Source: Ilex aquifolium
Lineage: Eukaryota; Streptophyta; Magnoliopsida; Aquifoliales; Aquifoliaceae
Assembly: GCA_951799425.1 (NCBI GenBank)
Contig: OX637406.1
Coordinates: forward strand, 27,274,390 to 27,338,389
Direction: 5' to 3'
Length of the DNA stretch: 64,000 bases
Shown in pieces: positions 21,690 through 32,309 of this stretch; position 1 is the stretch's first letter, and every line of letters begins with the position of its first letter. Made by a program: the position numbers and the translations under genes. The notes below the pieces were generated by a model. The model was not told where the DNA came from and ran no database searches. It saw nothing but the letters and a program-made list of their open reading frames with translations.

Positions 21690-22690
21690 GGAGATCCTCA
21701 GGTAGTTTCATTGCTCCCGTTTTGTTGTGCATCCTGATGGCACAAAGATGTATCATGATCTTCGTCGTCAATATTACTGGAGCGGGATGAAGAGACATGT
21801 AGGAAACTTTGTTAGTAGATGTCTCACGTATCAACAGGTTAAGGCTGAGCACTAGAGACCAACAGGGTTGCTCTAGCCTTTGGAGGTGGTTGAGTGAAAG
21901 TGGGAACACGTCACTATAGATTTGGTGACCCAACTACCACGGATTTCGCGTGGGCATAACGCAGTATGGATGATCGTGGACCGGCTTACGAAGTTGGCAC
22001 ACTTTTTGGTTGTGCGGATGACCTTCACACTGGAGAAATTCTGCAAGTTATATATACAGGAGATAGTCTGGTTATACGAAGTACCTACATCTATAGTATC
22101 GGATCCGAATCCCAGGTTTACGATTCATTTCTATGAGAGTTTTCAGTGAGCTATGGGGACACAGTTGATGATGAGTATAACTTTTCATCCCCAGACAGAT
22201 GGTCAATCGGAGAGGACCATCCAGATTTTAAAGGACATGCTTCGGGCATGCGTCCTTGACCTCAAGGGTAGATGGGAGGAACACTTACCTTTAGTGGAAT
22301 TTACCTACAACAATAGTTACTAGGCGAGCATACAGATGGAATCCTATGAGATACTTTATGGAAGGTCGTGTCATTCTCCGATATGTTGGACGGAGGTTGG
22401 AGAAAGACCTTCCACAAGTTTGGACTTGATCAGAGACACCTCAGAGAAGGTGGACATGATATGGAAACGTCTTTTAACGGCACAGAGTCGACAGAAGAGC
22501 TACTCCGACAGGCTGCAGAGACCTCTGGAGTTCGAGATTGGAGAACATGTCTTTTTAAAGGTTATGCATAAGATGGGAGTGGTCAGGTTCGGGAAACGAG
22601 GGAAGCTGTCGTCAAGGTATATCAGGCCCTTCGAGGTACTTGAGATGGTTGGTACAATTGCTTATCGGTTGGTGTATGGTGGATTGGGGT
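21690..22690 (+). pseudogene. Tekay integrase
   Basis: The HHCC region (FVVHPDGTKMYHDLRRQYYW, then SRCLTYQQVKAEH) has its second Cys read as Tyr. The DDE core keeps the first Asp (HVTIDLVTQLPR), the second (SIVSDPNPRFT) and the Glu ([17 protein letters not shown]). In-frame stops replace Gln, Trp or Arg codons (21850-21905, 22150, 22321). Confidence 0.85.
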
Positions 22691-22699
22691 GAGCTGGTT

Positions 22700-22908
22700 G
22701 TTGATATAGATAGGACCTTCGAGGAGGGATCAGTGCGTATCATGGATAGCCGAAATCAGGCTTTGTGTGGCAAGACTGTAAGGCTGGTGAAGGTGTTTTG
22801 GCAGCACCGTGGTATAGAGGAGGCAATATGGGGGCGTGATGACACTATCCATGTTACCTATTCGTTCCTGTTTGAAAATGGAGTTACATTTCTTATAGTC
22901 ATAGAGTA
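22700..22908 (+). pseudogene. C-terminal chromodomain of the Tekay integrase
   Basis: EEGSVRIMDSRNQALCGKTV, then RLVKVFWQHRGIEEAIWG, then a YSFLFENG end match the plant chromovirus chromodomain pattern (ILDR..K.LR.K...LVKV.W....EEATWE). Such domains direct integration to heterochromatin marks. Confidence 0.75.
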
Positions 22909-22976
22909 GTACATGACTTGTTGCATATGCATTTTGTTGTATGTGCATGTATGTAATTTCGGGGACGAAATTCCTT

Positions 22977-22989
22977 TAAGGGGGAAGAA
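22977..22989 (+). promoter_or_regulatory. Polypurine tract
   Basis: AAGGGGGAAGAA lies immediately before the 3' LTR start (TGTAAAACCC at 22990). It follows GGGGACGAAATTCC, the usual Tekay context. Confidence 0.9.
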
Positions 22990-25492
22990 TGTAAAACCCA
23001 GGAAAATTAAAACTTAATTAAAAAGGGCAAAACGGTAATTAGCCATTACGATGCGATTTAAAAATCTAAAATTTTCTAGATCTCGGATGATGAAATGGAC
23101 CTCACCGTTGGATTCGTATTGCAAAATTTAGCTACTCAATCAATTTTCATTAAATTTTAAGAGAGTCAGATCTTTAACGTTTAACGATGCAATCGGGCGT
23201 TGCGCTACTAAAATAAACGTGATCAGATTTTATTCTCAGAACCCGAGAAATAATTTAAAATTAGTTTAATAAAAATATACTAAACTTAACACGGGGTGAG
23301 ATTTAATTGATTCAAAATAAAATTGGATCAGATAAATCAGGACGTGTGGCGCATTGTGGGCCAAGCATTCAAGGAGTATTTAAAGAGGAAAAAATTAGAT
23401 TTTTCTCCCATTCGTTGCCTAAAAACTTTTGGAAGAGAGAGAGAGAGAGAGAGCGAGAAGAGAAAATCTCAAAGTTCTCCCACCTTCCTTCCTTGATCCG
23501 CCAAGATTCAATCGTTGGATAGCTTCGAGCCAAGAGTTAAAGTTGCTCTACGCAATGAGAGTTACGCAACCATACCAAAGATCGTGATTTTCTCCAAAAT
23601 CTCAAAGACGGAAATTTTAGGATAAAGCTTGGAAGGCTGAATTTGGGGTTTTTGGGCTACTACGTGGACATACGCTACAAGAGGGAGGGTTCCCTCCTAT
23701 CTAGGTTTATTTTTTACCTACGGTTATCATATAAAATGGGTAGGATGATAGAGATAAATTCTCATGGATAGCACACACCTAGTGTAGCTAGACTGTGTTA
23801 AAACCAATTCTTACTTGATTTGGGTTTGATGAAATTGCTTGACTTGGATTTGATGAAATGGATTGTTGGGCATGCTATGTGGTTACATGTTTTGCCTACT
23901 AAGTGTTTGATAAAATGCTTATGAATGTTCAAGTGTACTATTTGAATGGAAAATGATATAACATGCTTGATGATGTTACGAAATGTTATTATACGCTTCA
24001 TGACATAATAGACATTTGGATATTTATGGGATATTGTCATATGCTCACATGTCATAGTTAGCTTATGATGAATTGGAAATGACAAATGTGCATTGCATTT
24101 GCATGAGTTACACTACATTCATGGGCATTGGCTTGAGTGTGGGCGTGTGTGCATATTTTTAATCAAACACCATCTTTGGTGGGTTGATACGTAGGTTCGG
24201 GAAAGTTGGACATAGGTTTGAATAAGTTGTACGAATTTGTATTAAAAAATACGTGTCGGGTATAGCAAGAAAGGATAGATTCTCCCTCAGGTGTAAGGCC
24301 CGGTTACTTGGTTCACTCACTTGTCCAGCGATGAAATTCTAGAAAAGTGTGTCAGTGTACTAGGAATCGGAGGTGGGATGCCCTTGAATGCCATGTCAAT
24401 TTGGTAACCCGTTGGTGTGATGTCCATAAATTACTTACCCAAGAAAGACACAAGATTATATAAAATAGGCATTGGATGTCTAACATCAATGGCGGGGGCT
24501 TAGAATGTACGGATGCGTACACATGACATATGATGTGTTATGGGAGTCGGTGGGGCTCGGGTTGCATTGCATGTGTGAGTTCTCATCTTATGGCATGACT
24601 TGAAATTGTGACATTCATTTATGAAATTTATGTGTTTAAATGAATGTTTGACATGATAATTTGTATGTGACATTTCATATGCATCTGGATTGGGGAATGA
24701 CCTCCTTATGAGATACCTTATTGAGTATGACTCACCCTTTATGAGAATACATTTCAGATGTTGGACAGCTCCAACGGATGGCCCTCACTTGGGCCCATGA
24801 TTGACAATAGAGCCGGTTGTAGCTATTTAATTACATTTTGTAGTCCTTGTATATTTCTATATTGGCCTTGTATAAATTATGCACAAAACTTGTACTTTGG
24901 CTAAGGCATGTAATGGCACTCTCTTGGACAATATTCTTTTGTAAACAAATAAATGTAATAGATGTTGTGTGGGTTTGAAGGGTTAAAAGTTGAAATCTAG
25001 GAAATTTGGGGAAATCTGGGCCCTAGTTACCAGTACCTCACAGGTACCTAGCTTTCAGTGGGCTCAGGTACTGGTACCTATGCTCACAGGTACCAATACC
25101 ATGAAGGACCCAGGTACTGATACCTGGCTTCTAGAAGGCTTAAGTACCGGTACTCCTTATTAGAGGTACCGGTACCTCTTCTTGAAAATTGATTTTTGAA
25201 CTTCAACGCTTCCGAGCCTTCATCTCTTGAGCTCTTTTCTTTGGATGATGTAAATGGTTAAATTTTAAGTCCTAGACTTTGGGATGTGAACCTTGGAATG
25301 GTCGTATGATTAATGTATGCATAGTTTATGTATTGGATAGAGCTCTCATACAGAAGAGACTCTGCTCGAATTCCATTTTGTTATGATCCCGGTGAATGGG
25401 GTGTAACGACGTGGTATTGGATTATACGGTATCCACGGGTTGATGGGTGATCAACGAGTTGAGAAAGGACCCCCGAATTTTGGGGCATCACA
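22990..25492 (+). repeat. 3' LTR of the Tekay element
   Basis: It starts TGTAAAACCCAGG and ends TTTTGGGGCATCACA. The palindrome array has lost part of one unit: starts at 25067, 25089, 25113, 25143 and 25165 give spacings of 22, 24, 30 and 22. The acceptor-like block is at 24731-24757. Confidence 0.93.
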
Positions 25493-25497
25493 GAAAC

Positions 25498-26340
25498 TTA
25501 GTTTATTATTTAATAAAAGTTCTTCATTTCCTATTTCAATGAGAATCTGTGTAGGTAAAATATTTTCATTATGTTAAATATATAGTATACATGTGTGTTT
25601 TTTATTTTACATTGTAGATAAGTTGGTGTGTAGAGTTCGGGTTATGCATAGAATATCAAATTATCGAATTTTTGTATGATATAAGTAAAGGTTCACAGTC
25701 TTAGATGTAATTGGACAGACCACCAATAGGATTGTAATGCAATCTTTTGGCATAGTCTGTCTTGGCTATAGGAGATTGTCCGATGTATCGGATTTTTGCA
25801 CTAGTACACTTTGTATATTGAACATGACCGTTATTGAGGTTATTATATTTTTACTGACTAAATAAGAAAATAAATACCTCATGGTTATTATGATTGCTTA
25901 AACTCTTAATTCTGAGATATTTAATTGACGCATGCATATAAAGGTCGTTACTTTAATTCATCAAAGTGTGAGATTCATATTTGAGTCAACAAACTTGGTG
26001 AATTGAGAGATAACATTATTTACATGGTTGAAATTAATTATTAAAGGAAATCATATCCCAGTATTTAAATGGGTTGATAATGTTCTCTTGAGGAAGCTCA
26101 TAAGTTTTGTCCATGTCAAACTTTGCAAGTGGATTTAATTATCCGATAAGACAAATAAGTTGAGTGGTAAGATTTAATTATTAGTAATTTAATTAATTGA
26201 TGGACATTTGTAATTTTAAACATGGGGAGATTATTAAACATATAATAACAAGAGCTCGAAATATAATTTTGAAATAAGGCATGGGAGATCAATAATAAAT
26301 TTTTAGTGGATTAACTTATTATTAATGGACTGTTGGTTAT
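25498..26340. other. A/T-rich spacer, no gene recognised
   Basis: No supported ORF is present. The sequence has the texture of LTR or post-pol non-coding DNA, but I cannot assign a family. Confidence 0.5.
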
Positions 26341-27430
26341 TTGTGTTATTTCGGGTGTGGGAATCTAAAGTGGATCTTTCCTCATGATTATACACATGGA
26401 GATCAAGACACCATACCTAGAGGGGGTAAATAGGTTTTTCAAATTATGCTTAATTGATTACCTATTAAAAATCTAACCCACCACAATTACATTATCTCAC
26501 ACAGATTTAGCAAAGAATGTGAGAACCCCTTTAGTCACCACAACGAAACTTAACCATGATAATTGATTTTAATTAATATTCAATTAATTCACTTTAAATT
26601 AATTTCAACGTGATCCCAAGCCCAAAACCCAAATTGCACAACTATGGTTGAATAGATGTTAAACAATTAAATTCACAAACACATGGTGCACATGTGTACA
26701 TACAATCACAAGTGTATAGGATAAGAGTAAAGAACACAAGTGATTTGTTGACGCATAAATCCTTCTCGAGGAAAAACTGTGGGGAACCACTCGGGGTTCA
26801 CACAAGCCTAATTCACTACTCGTGAAGTCAACATATAAGTACTCGAGACTTATACCTTAACCAATACAATGGTTAGATGCTCCTTTCCTTGATGTCTCTC
26901 CGTCGAAGGCCCTACTCCAATGTCTAGTGTAGCTTCACTTAGACCTCCCCACCGGCCTCAAGCGATTATGGGCATGCCAACAATTCTTGGTATGCACATA
27001 CCAATGAGTTTATTAAACTATAAATATCTTCAACTCCAATTTGAGAGGTTGGGTAGAATCTTTAGTGGTAGCATTTGGATCTTAGGGATCTAGGTTGTGG
27101 TGGAAGTTCTCAAGGTAGAAGAATGATTTTCTCTCTTAGAAATCTCACTAGAGGCTTAACCTAGGTTTGGAAAAGGCTCTCCCTATTTATAGGTCCGTAA
27201 TAAAGGTAGTTTAAGTAAATAAGAAAACTCAGATTCACGAATGACCGCTCGATCGGTGGGAAGCTGGTCATAGGGCGGTTGTCGCTAGAATGAAAACAAC
27301 GTTTCAAGCATGACTAAGGCACACACTGCTCGAGCGACCATGAAGGACTGCTCGAGTGAGCTTATAAAGAGAGCCATGTGCTGCCTTATGTGGCCTTTTT
27401 CCATTTCCTTCCTCAAGTTATAAAGAGACC
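26340..27430 (-). mobile_element. LTR-like sequence with TATA box and palindromes (minus strand)
   Basis: The minus strand has CTATAAATAGGGAGAGCC (TATA, 27175-27192). Upstream of it on that strand lie GCTCGAGC-type palindromes at 27328 and 27350 (22 bp apart) and a related ACCGCTCGATCGGT at 27244. CCTAGAGGGGGTAAATAGG at 26418 resembles a motif common in plant LTRs. Exact ends and TSD were not found. Confidence 0.5.
27244..27357. repeat. GCTCGAGC-type palindrome cluster
   Basis: ACCGCTCGATCGGT (27244-27257), a degenerate GCGGTTGTCGCT (27275), GCTCGAGC (27328-27335) and GCTCGAGT (27350-27357). The last two are 22 bp apart. The cluster lies about 55 bp upstream of a minus-strand TATA box. Confidence 0.7.
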
Positions 27431-28031
27431 GTTCTATTTAGGGTTTTGTTTTTTGATTAACTAGGGTTAGGTATTAGTCGAGTCTAGGATTAGTTTAGGG
27501 AAAAAAAAATTAAAAAGAAATAGAAATAGAAATAGGAATTTTTCAAGAAATTTGGAGTTCTACCGGTAGAATGTGTATTTCCTACCGATAGGTGTTAGAA
27601 CAGAAGGTCGTTCTATCCGTAGGTTTTGAATCAGAGGCGTTAAAACAAGGTTTTTTTTAGGAATTCCAAGGTTTTTCTCAAATCTAAAATTTCTCTGTCA
27701 CTCCCAAAGCTCTCCCTTCTCTCTAGAAACCTTAGAAACTTTTTTCCAAAGCTTGGGCATCAATCAATCCCGTGTTCCACAAGGTTTAATCACAGTGATT
27801 TTGGATCAATGGCTTATCAAGGTATGATGAAAACTTCTTGATTTGACTTAATCTCATGGTTTTGGTTTTTGATTTCTTTCTTGAGTGTTGTAAGGGTTGT
27901 TTTGTGGGCAATGACTCGCACGAAGATGCCTGCAGTCACTGCTAATAAGAAGTCGAGGACGGGGAGGCCGATACCTAAGACTTCAGTCGAGCCTCAAAAG
28001 AAAAAATAAAAACTTGACCATTCAACCTGTA
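27431..28031 (+). mobile_element. Leader-like region of a plant-transposon ORF
   Basis: It contains a CTACCGGTAG palindrome series (27560, 27582, 27613) and a short ORF MTRTKMPAVTANKKSRTGRP ending in a lysine run (27910-28008). Such basic N-termini are common for gag-like proteins of large gypsy elements. Confidence 0.45.
27558..27622. repeat. CTACCGGTAG palindromes, spacing 22 and 31 bp
   Basis: A perfect 14-bp palindrome TTCTACCGGTAGAA (27558-27571) is followed by CTACCGATAG (27582) and CTATCCGTAG (27613). Confidence 0.75.
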
Positions 28032-28089
28032 TAGACACCAAGAATGTGACTTGAGAGAGGCAAATAGATAGACATGGGTTGGTTTTCTC

Positions 28090-30927
28090 TATTATTGTCT
28101 AATATATTACGAGTCAAGGCTTGGAGTTGTGGTTTGAGGAGGTGAAGGGGTTTAGGTTGGTGATGTGTTGGGAGTTCTAGACTCAATGTGGTTGACAATG
28201 ACTTATAGCTATTCAGGACCATAGTGCGGGGTAAGGTCATTGATATGGTGCCCGCGACTGTGGCAAAGATGTTGAACTATGTTCGCCCTGAGTCAGACAA
28301 GATTGATTTTCCTCACCCCAATTTCCAGCCCAAGACCTTGGATCAGTATGCTACCTTGATGTATGGAGAGGGCAAGACCTTCACTGGGAAGGTTCACTAC
28401 AATGTGTATCTGAAAAGATCGGAGAAGGAGCCAAGTGTGGATAAACTTGTAACGCCCCAAAAATCACCTTGGAAGGCATTACCTTCTAACACCATTCATA
28501 CCATGAGTGCAACTAATAAAATCCATAAATAAACGGGGTTCCTTAATTTAACAAAATTCGGGCAGAGTCTCCTTTGTTCGGGGAGCTCTACCCAAAACAC
28601 AACATGTGCAATTATACTACATTGACCACACCGGGTCCATTGATCCATAAAATATTTACAACATTATCCAAAAGAATAAGCTCAAACCATGGCTACTACA
28701 TCAAAAGAATTACATTTGAACTTAGCAGCAAAATAAACAAAATACTAGACTTTACATGATTGTACATAATCGGTCCTAGTCTAGCACAAAAATAAACGAC
28801 ATCTCCAGATGTCTCACTCGGGATCCAAGTAACCCTCTAATGAAGCTTCTCCATGGCCCGGCTCGTTAGCACCGAGCTCCTCCTCCAGCCCATAATCTGT
28901 AAAATGTTTAACTGTAGGGGGTGAGCACGAAGCTCTGTAGAAAAATCTTCCCAAACTCGAACAAGGTTTAGAAAACAGATAAGAACCGGTCGGTCTCATT
29001 TCGTAAATAACATATATCAATTTTGAAGGAAAAACATGACATTTTAAATAGATCTCAAGTTTAAGCCGTAACAATAATCAAGTGAAAGGTTAAGGTTAAG
29101 GTAAATTTCATAACAATATACCATTTCCAACTTTAAGCCATTTAGGAAGGGCGTTTTCCGATGCATTATCCCATACCAATGCACCGGCCAAGACGATCCA
29201 ACCCATCATCCCAGGTATATTGGTTCATCCCCGTACCATGTATGTTGATTGCTTCTCATGAATCTACCCACCAATTATACCTAGTCCACCAATCACCATC
29301 ACAATCACAAACAATTTAGGAAAGGGCGTCTACCATCCCAATGGCAGTGACGAGTCCCTTCCCAGGGAAAGTATACCATCCCTTTTTCGAACTCCCATGA
29401 ACGATAGTGGTTGCATTACCAAATGACAATCCACTACAAGTGTTAGGAAACCATCTTACCCCCACTGGGATAGACTAACCTCTAACACTCTACGGCATCT
29501 CTCGATGGCAATCCAAGTCCATCACAACAACCATACAAATGAGGAAACCAAAATATTCTCAATTCACCAAAAATTCCAAATAAATACAAAATCCACAATT
29601 TCTCATTTTACAAGCATATCTCAAAAATCCCCAAATTTATCATGTAACAATTCCAATGACCAATTAAGGAAAAATACAAGAGATCACAACAACATCATTT
29701 ATTACTCAATACAAAGCACTAAAGTTTTAGAAATCAAGAACAAATGAATATTTAGATAAAAATCCACCTCTCATGAGCACAAGGGTTTTCAAAACAAGAA
29801 ATAGAGGTTTCATGGCAATCTAACCATAGCCTTGTTTTAAACATGATAATATTTGCAAGAATATCAAAAATTAAAGATTTCCTAACACATATCTAAGATT
29901 TAGAGTAAAAAACATATATATATACATATATATATAGCCCTAGCCTCAATGAACAAGAGTGAGAGAAACCCCTACCTTGAATCAAAGATTCCAAGTGAAA
30001 GCCCAAGCCCTATAGACCTCCTTCTTCCCTTTTCTTCCTCCCTTAATCTTCCTCTAAGGTTCCAAGAGGTGTGGGGTGAGAGTGGAGTGAAAGAAATGGG
30101 AGTAAAGGGCTGAAATCAGTGTTTTAAACACAGCTAACCCCGAAAAATATTGTTCACAGACTGTTTTTGTTTTCTCCAAAATTACGGTTTTGCCACTAAA
30201 ATCTCCAATTTGATCCATATGACTACCCTAAGGTTTGTCGACGTTCCGGATTCATTTTTAATGTTATTTTAACCTAAAAACATTTATTTTTATGATTTAT
30301 TTCAAACTAAAATAAATTTACACTCGAAATACTAAAATTACTATTTTATTTTTACGGTTTCAATATATTGATGAGAATGCAAAATGTCATATTTTTCTAT
30401 TTTAATATTTAGCCTTTTATACTTATTTGAAGCCTAAATGTACTCATTATTCTTATATTTTGATTTAGGATGCAAATGGAGACGTTAAATGCAAAACGGA
30501 ACTAATTGGACTGTTTTGATATCGCTTCGTTCTCTGGGCATAACTCTCTCATCCGAGCTCCGATTGAGATGATTCAAGATGATATGGAACGCTAAGAAAT
30601 AGTTATACAAATTCCATGTTTTGAGTTTTGAGAGATATTGACTGCATCAAGATCGAAATTGGGCTTGAAGTTGCAGCTAGTACACTGTTCACGTGCACTG
30701 TTTATATTCTAAAATCTGGTACACGAAAATTCCAGTGGACTTTATTTTATTTTTACGTCATTACATATATAAGAATCACTAAACAAGTACATTACTATAT
30801 TAATATAAATATGTGGGGGTTTACAAAACTTGCCCTAGATTATGAGTTCATGGCAAGCTCTCGCATTGACATAGCATTGGTGGAATTCGCCTATAACAAC
30901 GGCTATCAGCCCACGACACCTAATTAG
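28090..30927 (+). pseudogene. Plant transposon ORF (Transposase_32-like), split by solo LTR B copy 2
   Basis: The main part (28214-28447) encodes VRGKVIDMVPATVAKMLNYV, RPESDKIDFPHPNFQPKTLD and TFTGKVHYNVYLKRSEKEPS. This VRGK.ID..P..VA..LNY pattern resembles the 'putative plant transposon protein' family found in large gypsy elements. The frame upstream (about 28090-28210) has a stop. Removing 28448-30829 joins it in frame to LALDYEFMASSRIDIALVEF and a TAG at 30927. The family name is tentative, but the frame continuity across the insertion is direct. Confidence 0.6.
28448..30824 (-). mobile_element. Solo LTR B, copy 2, 2377 bp
   Basis: The minus strand starts TGTAAACCCCCACAT at 30824 and ends GGGGCGTTACA at 28448. 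The exact TSD is AAACT (28443-28447 and 30825-30829). It aligns with LTR B copy 1 (6971-9475) through the block of conserved SNP-rich U5 sequence (28800-29500 against 8280-9220). It lacks the ACGTTCGAACGT cluster of copy 1. Confidence 0.88.
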
Positions 30928-31740
30928 CCTTGCCTTCGTGCCAAGCCATGCCCAGCCCATGGCTTTGTCTTCTAGGCTAGTAACGGCCCATAATTCGAGC
31001 CCACCAACTAGCTTTGCTCGCTTGTGCCCAACATGCCCATGCATGAGCTGCCTCCCTCAGTCATGCTATGCATGGGCTTCAATCAACCCACTAGTCATCC
31101 TCAATGTGCTCATGCATAAGCTGCCTTCCTTAGCCATGAATACGAGTTTCGCTAATGATGTGTCCCTCCGGTCATCGGCCTCACATCTCGGGTCTCAGAC
31201 TTTGGAATGTCTTCCCTCACTAATGGTAAGCATTTGTTGGGGTCATGTCTTGCTTTGGTGTGCCAATGCTTAGGGGCATAAGGGTCCCAAGGAGGCTAGC
31301 TTTGTACCCCCTTCGCGGAGCACCCCCTATAATAGCATTAGTGAGCAAAACCCTATTGGCGGCAATGAATACTCTGAGCCAATGAGTCATAATAACTTGA
31401 GTTAGGGGCATAATCGTTGCATGCCACTTGAGCCTTTGCCAAACCACTTTGTAACCCAACCAAGTAAACTTCCAAGTCCTTAAGAAACTAACTTTGCACT
31501 AAGGGTTTAGTTCTCTAAGCATAACCCAATTTGACTAAGGTATAGGCGTCTTTAGGCGAGGCAGCCATATGCCAATGTCGAGCCAACGAGCTAAAGGGGA
31601 AACACCGTCACTCTTCATATGATTACAACCTCTATCTCATCTTCCCGGTAACCACAAGCAAACGTAGGAATTAAGTCTTATCCTTACCGTACTTAAAATT
31701 TTTATCTCTCTTATAGGATGTGTTTGATTTGATGTTTAAT
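30928..31740. other. Unassigned spacer, more G/C-rich
   Basis: No convincing coding region. The overlapping ORFs on both strands have no recognisable motif. It may be the 3' part of the element whose ORF ends at 30927. Confidence 0.4.
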
Positions 31741-31753
31741 TTGATAAGAGATG

Positions 31754-31964
31754 AACTCATATGGGTGGTTTAGTGGTTGAGTCTGTCCTTTGATAACCTA
31801 GAGGTCTCAAGTTCAATCCCTTCCCACACCCCCTAAGGGCTAGCCACCCTTGTCTTTTTAGGAACATGCTCTAACTCATCTCAAGTGACAGTGGCCAGCT
31901 GTTGAGCTTGAGGAATAGTCGGCATAAGCTTAGACATTGTGTAGCAAAAATAAAAAATAAAAAA
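31754..31964 (+). mobile_element. tRNA-derived SINE, 211 bp
   Basis: It is flanked by an exact 13-bp TSD TTGATAAGAGATG (31741-31753 and 31965-31977). The head has a Pol III A box (TGGTTTAGTGG, about 31766-31776) and B box (AGTTCAATCCC, about 31810-31820) at normal spacing. The tail is A-rich (AAAAATAAAAAATAAAAAA). The RNA would be non-coding and mobilised by LINE machinery. Confidence 0.88.
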
Positions 31965-32140
31965 TTGATAAGAGATGTTGAACTTCTGGTGTTTTCCCAA
32001 TTATACAATATGGTATTAGATTTATTATTTATTATGTCGTTATATTCGCGAGAGGTTAGATGGGTTTGAGTACTTAAGATCTGTTGCTTGGTTTGTACAG
32101 GCTCTAACCATAAACACGTTGGCTTGATACCAATTTGATA

Positions 32141-32305
32141 TAAAATTAAGGGTAAAATTTATAATTGATCTCTGAACTTTGCCTTTAGTTTCAATTTGAT
32201 CCCTGAACTTTCAATTGTTTTAGTTTACTCCCTCAACTAACAATTTTGTCTCAATTAAATCCTTTTATCTATTTTTACCATTAGGTCAATGCTAAAATAG
32301 ATCAA
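32141..32305. repeat. Dispersed plant repeat fragment
   Basis: AATTTGATCCCTGAACTTT and TTAGTTTACTCCCTCAACT type phrases are typical of a common non-coding plant repeat. No ends were defined. Confidence 0.4.
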
Positions 32306-32309
32306 AGTG

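Larger units (their letters stand above)
15568..25492 (+). mobile_element. Full-length Tekay-type chromovirus (Ty3/gypsy), inactive
   Basis: It has LTRs of 2476 bp (15568-18043) and 2503 bp (22990-25492) with TGTAAAA...GTCACA / ATCACA ends and a 5-bp TSD GAAAC. A PBS follows the 5' LTR and a polypurine tract precedes the 3' LTR. The domain order gag, protease, RT, RNase H, integrase, chromodomain is that of plant chromoviruses, and the chromodomain and long LTRs fit the Tekay/Del clade. Every domain carries stops or frame breaks. The first 105 bp of the two LTRs differ at about 10 percent of sites, so the insertion is old. Confidence 0.93.

Noticed and set aside
31761..31840. A tRNA gene
   Set aside because: A and B boxes are present but no cloverleaf or acceptor stem. 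The A-rich tail and 13-bp TSD show a SINE.
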